DNA of 64,000 bases, taken from assembly GCA_963714125.1 (NCBI GenBank), contig OY970234.1:1922001-1986000 (forward strand), read 5' to 3'. The notes beneath the pieces were generated by a model that made no database searches, was not told the DNA's origin, and was given only the letters and a program-made list of their open reading frames with translations. Positions within the stretch are counted from its first letter, which is position 1. The number at the start of each line of letters is the position of its first letter. This stretch comes from CAWCAW01 sp963714125. GTDB taxonomy: Bacteria; Actinomycetota; Acidimicrobiia; Acidimicrobiales; UBA8190. Shown one piece after another: positions 59,543 through 64,000 of this stretch. Position numbers and translations under genes: made by a program.

Positions 59543-60650
59543 GTTCTTTGGGATCCCCCTCGGGCACCCCGGGGCGACGGTCGACGGGGCGCACCGGCAC
59601 CACGGGCCCGACGGGGCGATGGCGGCGGGTGCCGGTCCACTGGGCCGGTGGGGCGAAGACGCGATCGCAGATGGCGTAACCGACCGACTCGTAGTTGACG
59701 CGCCATCCTTTGAAGTGGTCCCAGGCCTCTTCGGCGCTGCGTTCGAGGGGAACCCGCGCTCGCTCGAGACGATCGAGAGCGACACGGAATTCGTCGAAGC
59801 TGAGCTCGATGGGCGCGTCGGGCCGAGGATCGGGGTCAAAGGGAACACCGATGACCCTGGCGATATCGCGCATGCAGGTGAATCCCATACGCAAGCACAG
59901 CCGCGCTTCGGCCGGCGCTTTGGCGGGGCAGGTGGCCAGATACAAAGCGGCCGAGTCGAGCACGGCCATGAGGCCGACGGCCCATGAGTTCGACGGGTGC
60001 GGCGAGCGAAAGTACAGCAGGGCCGGATAGGTGGTGTGGCTCTCGCTCACGTCCGCGCACCAGCGCTCCCAGTCGGCATAGAACGCCGGCAGGTTCGCTT
60101 CGATGCCCACGAGATAGTGACGAGCGAGCAACTCGGGACCGTAGGCCGGGGTGCCGGCCCGGCTCTCGAGCATGGTGACCAGTGTCTCGCGCCGGTTGAA
60201 CGAGTCATAGAGGGCGGGCAGGTAGGCGATCTGCAGGGCCACCACGATTAACCCGAAGGCGGCGGCCAGAAAGGCGATCACATCAGGAGCGGCGCGGGCT
60301 TCGGTGGCAAACCCCAACGTGAAGATGGACGAGCCACTTTCGATGAAGGCATGTTCGAAGGTGTCGTTGCCCACTCCCCAGATCATCAAGGAGAAACCCA
60401 CCAACCCGAGAAGCAGCCACAGCGCCAGGCGCACGAGCACGTTGAACGGTTCGGCCAACACCAGGAGGCGGTCGCGAGCCGCATAGGTGCGCAACTGGCC
60501 GGCCAGGTGCTGGGCGGCGCGGCGAGACCAGATGATGACCAGAGACACCGGGCTGAGGCTGCTCGGCCGCGGCACCACCAGGGCACGCAACAAATCGAGA
60601 AGGTCGTAGGCGACGATGACCGCGCCGACCACGATGGCGAGCGCCTTCAT
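59535..60650 (-). CDS. membrane protein with a K+-channel-like pore segment
   Basis: I do not recognise a characterised family with certainty. The 371-aa protein has a first hydrophobic segment (residues 2-28), a second (about 68-92), a short re-entrant-like segment with SSIFTLGFAT (about residues 107-116), reminiscent of the TxGxG filter of two-TM potassium channels, and a third helix (about 124-145). Residues 150-371 form a soluble, His/Trp-containing cytoplasmic domain. It lies 19 nt after an Rrf2 regulator and follows AGGA. An ion channel is inference: the filter deviates from TVGYG/TLGFG. Confidence 0.55.
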   Translation of the reverse strand: MKALAIVVGAVIVAYDLLDLLRALVVPRPSSLSPVSLVIIWSRRAAQHLAGQLRTYAARDRLLVLAEPFNVLVRLALWLLLGLVGFSLMIWGVGNDTFEHAFIESGSSIFTLGFATEARAAPDVIAFLAAAFGLIVVALQIAYLPALYDSFNRRETLVTMLESRAGTPAYGPELLARHYLVGIEANLPAFYADWERWCADVSESHTTYPALLYFRSPHPSNSWAVGLMAVLDSAALYLATCPAKAPAEARLCLRMGFTCMRDIARVIGVPFDPDPRPDAPIELSFDEFRVALDRLERARVPLERSAEEAWDHFKGWRVNYESVGYAICDRVFAPPAQWTGTRRHRPVGPVVPVRPVDRRPGVPEGDPKERA

Positions 60651-60669
60651 GGTGATGTCCTGTCGGCGG

Positions 60670-61116
60670 TCAGTGCAGAGACCGGGCCGGCAACGCCGTG
60701 CCCCGGGAGCGACTCACCATGTCGGCCAACGTGAACGACCCCAGGTGCTCGCGCATGTGCTCACCCACCTCCGACCACACCGCCAGCAAGATGCACTGGC
60801 CTTCGTGCTCGCAGGCACCGTTCTCGTGGGGTTGTCCGAAGTCCCCGGCCACGATGGGACCGTCCACGGCGCTCACAATGGCCGACAAGGTGATGTCGTC
60901 GGCGGGACGGGCCAGGACGTATCCACCGCCTACGCCGCGCTTGGAGCGCACCAAGCCGGCCCCTTTCAGGGCCAGAAGGATCTGCTCGAGATAGGGCTGG
61001 GGGAGCCCGGTGCGTTCGGCGATATCGCGCACCGACGTGGGCGCGCTCGCATCACCATGCAATGCCAGAGACAGCAGAGCACGACTGGCGTAGTCCCCCC
61101 GAGTCGAGACTTTCAC
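60670..61116 (-). CDS. Rrf2-family transcriptional regulator
   Basis: This 148-aa protein has the Rrf2 winged helix (TRGDYASRALLSLALHG; TGLPQPYLEQILLALKGAGLV; SKRGVGGGYVLARP). IscR- and NsrR-type members bind Fe-S clusters with three Cys; here only Cys102 and Cys108 are present (ACEHEGQC), so cluster binding would need another ligand. It starts at GTG 61116, 6 nt after a minus-strand TAGCAT box, and is the first gene of a two-gene unit with the channel-like protein. Confidence 0.9.
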   Translation of the reverse strand: MKVSTRGDYASRALLSLALHGDASAPTSVRDIAERTGLPQPYLEQILLALKGAGLVRSKRGVGGGYVLARPADDITLSAIVSAVDGPIVAGDFGQPHENGACEHEGQCILLAVWSEVGEHMREHLGSFTLADMVSRSRGTALPARSLH

Positions 61117-61122
61117 GCTTCG

Positions 61123-61128
61123 ATGCTA
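61123..61128 (-). promoter_or_regulatory. -10 box TAGCAT, leaderless promoter of rrf2
   Basis: On the minus strand TAGCAT ends 6 nt before GTG 61116. Confidence 0.5.
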
Positions 61129-61189
61129 CCCGGGGGGCCGAGACCTACGGGCTGACGTTGGCCGGCCCGACGGCGGGCTCATGGCTGGG

Positions 61190-61195
61190 TACAGT
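61190..61195 (+). promoter_or_regulatory. -10 box TACAGT, leaderless promoter of the phosphodiesterase gene
   Basis: TACAGT ends 6 nt before ATG 61202, selecting it over ATG 61181, which lies upstream of the box. Confidence 0.5.
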
Positions 61196-61201
61196 GCCGC
61201 G

Positions 61202-62393
61202 ATGGCCGACAACGGGGCAACGAGCACGGCGGGGCTCGAGAAGTCCGACGACTCGATGCCGGTCGTGCCCGATTACGGCGGGGCTTGCTTGTCGTCGGTG
61301 GTCCCGGCCCTGCTGCGCAGCGAGGGGCGCGAGGGGGGCGACACGCCGGCGTGGGTTCCCGGTCCGGCGCGAGGGGCGGCCCAGACGGTACTGCTGGTGC
61401 TCGACGGTTTGGGGTGGCTCCAGCTCCAGGCGCTGGCCGCCGCCGCCCCCACCCTGGCCCACGGGTCGGGTGGTCCTATCACCTCGGTGGCGCCCACCAC
61501 CACGGCGACGGCGCTGACGTCGATCACGACGGGGACGCCCCCCGCTCGCCACGGCGTAGTGGGGTACCGGTTGCGCGTGGCCGGTGCCGGAGGTGCCCAG
61601 GCCACGGGCGACGACCAGGTCATGAACGTGCTGCGCTGGCGGTCGGGCGCCGGAGACCTCCGCCTGTCGGTGCCGGCTCGGGAATTTCAAACGGTGGCCC
61701 CCTTCGGCGGTCAGTCGGTCCCGGCGGTGACGCGCGCCGAGTTCGCAGCCACAGGCTTCACCGCCGCCCACTTGGCCGGGACGCGGCTGGTGGGGTGGTC
61801 GGTGGCGTCGACGATCGTGGTGGAGGTGCGGCGACTTCTCGCCGCCGGTGAGCCCTTCGTCTACGCCTACTACGACGGCCTCGACAAGATCGCTCACGCC
61901 CGGGGCTTGGCCGAGCATTACGTCGAGGAGCTGCGATTTGTGGACCGACTCGTCTCGGACCTTGTCGAAGCGCTCCCCGCCGGGGCCACGTTGGTGGTGA
62001 CCTCGGACCACGGCCAGGTCGAGGTGGCGTCGGCGGCCCACCTTCCGCACCCCGAGCTGCTGGCGGCCAGCGTGTTGCTGTCGGGCGAGGGTCGCTTCCG
62101 GTGGCTGCATGTGCGCCCCGGTGCGATGCAAGACGCCGTCGCCATCGCCACCGAAGCCCACGGCGAGGAGGCCTGGGTGCGCACCCGGGAGCAGATCATC
62201 GACGAGGGCTGGTTCGGCGGCGCGCTCGGCGCCGGCCGTGGCCGAGCGTCTGGGAGACGTGGCCTTGGTGGCTCGCCGCCCCGTTGCCTTTCTCGATCCC
62301 GCCGACACCGGAGAAACACGGCTGGCGGCCCGGCACGGCTCGCTCACCGCGGCAGAGATGTATGTCCCGCTGTTGGCGTGGGGGAGCCGGTGA
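61202..62393 (+). CDS. alkaline phosphatase/nucleotide pyrophosphatase-like protein, frame change near 3' end
   Basis: About 397 residues of the alkaline-phosphatase superfamily (type I phosphodiesterase/nucleotide pyrophosphatase branch): metal-site Asp in VLLVLDGLGWLQL, nucleophile Thr in APTTTATALTSITTG, YAYYDGLDKIAHARG and TSDHGQVEV. At about 62222-62233 similarity moves to the +1 frame, where AVAERLGDVALVARRP...EMYVPLLAWGSR completes the domain and ends at TGA 62393. The unshifted frame instead runs Arg/Gly-rich to 62416 and overlaps the next gene. One extra base in the sequence or a true mutation would explain this. Substrate unknown. Confidence 0.8.
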
Positions 62394-62408
62394 AGGCAGG
62401 ATCACGCT

Positions 62409-62987
62409 GTGACTGACGACGCCGCTGCGCACGACGCCGAGACCACCGACGCGTTCCGGGCCACCGAGCCCGCCGAAGCCGTCCTCCTCGAGCCGGGCGA
62501 GCACCCGCCGGCCCGCAACGACGCCGATGCCGCCGCCGCGGGCGCCGGCGCGGCGGGACCGCCGGATGCGGAGGTGACGGAGTCCGTCGAGCAACCGGCC
62601 AAGGTCATGCGCATTGGTTCCATGGTCAAGCAGCTGCTCGACGAGGTACGCAGCGCCGATCTCGACACCGCCAGCCGAGGTCGCATGCGCGAGATCTACG
62701 AACAGTCCATTCGTGAGTTGGCCGGCGCCCTGAGCCCCGATCTGGCCGCCGAGCTCGATCGCATGGTGCTGCCTTTCGACGAGTCCGTACCCTCGGAATC
62801 CGAGCTCCGCGTGGCGCAAGCCCAGCTGGTGGGGTGGCTCGAAGGCCTCTTTCACGGGATCCAGGCCACGTTGTTGGCCCAGCAGATGGCGGCCCGGGCC
62901 CAGCTCGAGGAGATGCGCCAGCGTGGGCTTCCCCCGGGGGGACCGGCGGCCGAGGGCATGCCGGCTCGCCCGGGCACGTACCTCTAA
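62409..62987 (+). CDS. bpa: bacterial proteasome activator (Bpa family)
   Basis: This 192-aa protein has a disordered acidic N-terminus (about 65 residues), then the Bpa core: MVKQLLDEVRSADL, MREIYEQSIRELAGAL, LVGWLEGLFHGIQATLLAQQ. The C-terminus ends PGTYL, comparable to the C-terminal GQYL motif with which mycobacterial Bpa (Rv3780) docks into the 20S proteasome. Bpa opens the proteasome gate without ATP. Its presence implies a proteasome elsewhere in the genome. AGGCAGGA precedes GTG 62409 by 7 nt. Confidence 0.88.
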   Translation: MTDDAAAHDAETTDAFRATEPAEAVLLEPGEHPPARNDADAAAAGAGAAGPPDAEVTESVEQPAKVMRIGSMVKQLLDEVRSADLDTASRGRMREIYEQSIRELAGALSPDLAAELDRMVLPFDESVPSESELRVAQAQLVGWLEGLFHGIQATLLAQQMAARAQLEEMRQRGLPPGGPAAEGMPARPGTYL

Positions 62988-63002
62988 GCCCGGCCTCGAT
63001 GG

Positions 63003-63030
63003 CCCGGGGCCGGCCTGGGCCGGGGACCCC
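63003..63030 (+). terminator. GC-rich hairpins after bpa
   Basis: CCCGG (63003-63007) pairs with CCGGG (63020-63024), and GGGG-A-CCCC (63022-63030) overlaps it. No T-tract follows. Confidence 0.35.
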
Positions 63031-63096
63031 GGCGAGCCGGCGCCGAGCGGAGCAGGCGTCACAACCTTGGACTACTCTCAAACGACACCGCTGTAG

Positions 63097-63128
63097 TTCT
63101 CCACAGGCCGTGGAGAGCCTGTGGACAC
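63097..63128. promoter_or_regulatory. inverted DnaA-box-like pair upstream of dnaE
   Basis: TTCTCCACA (63097-63105) and TGTGGACAC (63120-63128, reverse complement GTGTCCACA) each differ by one base from the actinobacterial DnaA box TTGTCCACA. Arms TCCACAGG/CCTGTGGA form a perfect 8-bp inverted repeat with a 10-nt spacer, so a hairpin is an alternative reading. Confidence 0.4.
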
Positions 63129-63204
63129 CGGTTGGATCGGGCGCCGACCGGGCGCGCAGTACCGAGAGACGAGAAGTTCGCCGGAGCCGGAGGAGAAGCG
63201 GGCG

Positions 63205-64000
63205 ATGACTGCCAAAAGATCGTTCGCCCATCTGCATACCCACACCGAGTACTCGATGCTCGACGGGGCAGCTCGAGTGGGCGACCTCGTCGATGCGGCT
63301 GTGGCCGACGGGCAACCGGCGTTGGGCATCACCGACCACGGCAACATGTATGGGGTCCTCGACTTTTATGCGGCGTGCCGGGCCCAAGGCGTCAACCCCG
63401 TGATCGGCACCGAGGCATACATGGCGGCCGAATCGCGCCACGAACGGCCCGTGCGGCGCGGCAAGCTCGACGACACCGGCGGTGATGTCGACGGCGGTCA
63501 GAAGCTCTACTACCACTTGACGCTTTTGGCCGAGACGACCGGCGGCTATCGCAACCTCATGAAGGTGGCGTCAGACGCCTATCTCGAGGGTTACTACTAC
63601 AAGCCGCGCGTTGACTGGGAGCTGCTCGATCGCTACCACGAAGGACTGATCGCCACCACCGGATGTCTCGGTGGCGTCGTCCTGCAGGCGTTGTTGGCCG
63701 GCGACGAGGAACGGGCGTTGAAACTGGCCAGCCGGCTCCAAGACATCTTCGGACGAGACAACCTCTTCGTCGAGCTCCAAGACCACGGCCTGGCCGCTCA
63801 GCAGCGCACCAATCCGGCGTTGGTGCGCATCGCCCGGCTTCTCGACGCTCCACTGCTCGCCACCAACGACAGCCATTACACCCACCGTCATGATGCCGTT
63901 GCCCACGATGCGTTGCTGTGCGTACAGACCGGCGCCCTCATCGACGACCCCAAGCGTTTCAAGTTCGAGGGCGAGGAGCACTACCTCAAGTCGGCAGCCG
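63205..64000 (+). CDS. dnaE: DNA polymerase III alpha subunit, N-terminal part (runs off window)
   Basis: 265 codons are present and the frame is open at the window edge. The N-terminal PHP domain begins FAHLHTHTEYSMLDGAARV (about residues 7-25) and continues with ALGITDHGNMYGVLDFY, IGTEAYMA, ATTGCLGGVVLQALL and LATNDSHYTHR, matching bacterial DnaE1. ATG 63205 lies 8 nt after GGAGGAGA. DnaE is the replicative polymerase; polymerase and OB-fold regions lie beyond the window. Synteny with lspA/rluD/ileS is usual in actinobacteria. Confidence 0.95.
   Translation, partial: MTAKRSFAHLHTHTEYSMLDGAARVGDLVDAAVADGQPALGITDHGNMYGVLDFYAACRAQGVNPVIGTEAYMAAESRHERPVRRGKLDDTGGDVDGGQKLYYHLTLLAETTGGYRNLMKVASDAYLEGYYYKPRVDWELLDRYHEGLIATTGCLGGVVLQALLAGDEERALKLASRLQDIFGRDNLFVELQDHGLAAQQRTNPALVRIARLLDAPLLATNDSHYTHRHDAVAHDALLCVQTGALIDDPKRFKFEGEEHYLKSAA

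Overview
The window is a dense, high-GC bacterial chromosome segment whose gene content and order are actinobacterial. Pointers are the DivIVA/SepF division genes without ftsA, the lexA / LysM-protein / nrdR neighbourhood, a DUF3040 protein, a DUF222-HNH nuclease, a Bpa-type proteasome activator and a long 'type 2' IleS. A deep-branching actinobacterium (for example Acidimicrobiia) is plausible, but I cannot confirm it without a search. No tRNA, rRNA, CRISPR array, insertion sequence or prophage was recognised.

Layout. 1-6465: 3' end of truB, ribF, rpsO, pnp, an M16 peptidase and dapB. 6470-10387: an accessory-looking block with two related TetR regulators flanking an opposite-strand DUF222-HNH nuclease, then a ferritin-like di-iron protein. 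10477-26149: dapA, RNase J, ftsK, a D,D-carboxypeptidase, thrB, miaB, miaA, dapF, hflX, dapC, dapD and dapE. With dapB this is nearly a full succinylase route to meso-diaminopimelate. 26175-30191: SOS and nucleotide metabolism (lexA, a LysM SOS division inhibitor, nrdR, a LmbE deacetylase, dinB). 30335-33218: DUF3040, a ROK kinase, a small unknown, an HNH protein and a lipoate-ligase-like protein. 33543-48618: the dcw cluster from mraZ to ftsZ, mostly translationally coupled by ATGA/GTGA overlaps; murF and ftsA are not in it. 48566-52030: pgeF, yggS, sepF, yggT, divIVA. 52080-57847: ileS (minus strand), a DksA-like protein with a histone-H1-like tail, lspA, rluD. 57877-64000: a sigma factor, a phosphoglycerate-mutase-like protein, an ion-channel-like protein with an Rrf2 regulator, a phosphodiesterase/phosphatase, bpa and the start of dnaE.

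The genes work together mainly in cell-envelope growth and division: meso-DAP synthesis feeds MurE, the mur/fts cluster builds and divides the wall, and SepF, DivIVA and FtsK complete division.

Main points of interest: (i) dapD needs a +1 shift, with a CCC-C site at the shift point, and its unshifted frame runs straight into dapE; (ii) the first catalytic Cys of DapF is Ser; (iii) fifteen genes start 6-7 nt after a TANNNT box, which implies widespread leaderless transcription and resolves several start codons; (iv) a ladder of TGATG-linked mini-ORFs connects pgeF to yggS; (v) a perfect 13-bp inverted repeat overlaps the second tetR promoter; (vi) FtsK, FtsI and the DksA-like protein carry unusual low-complexity insertions or tails.
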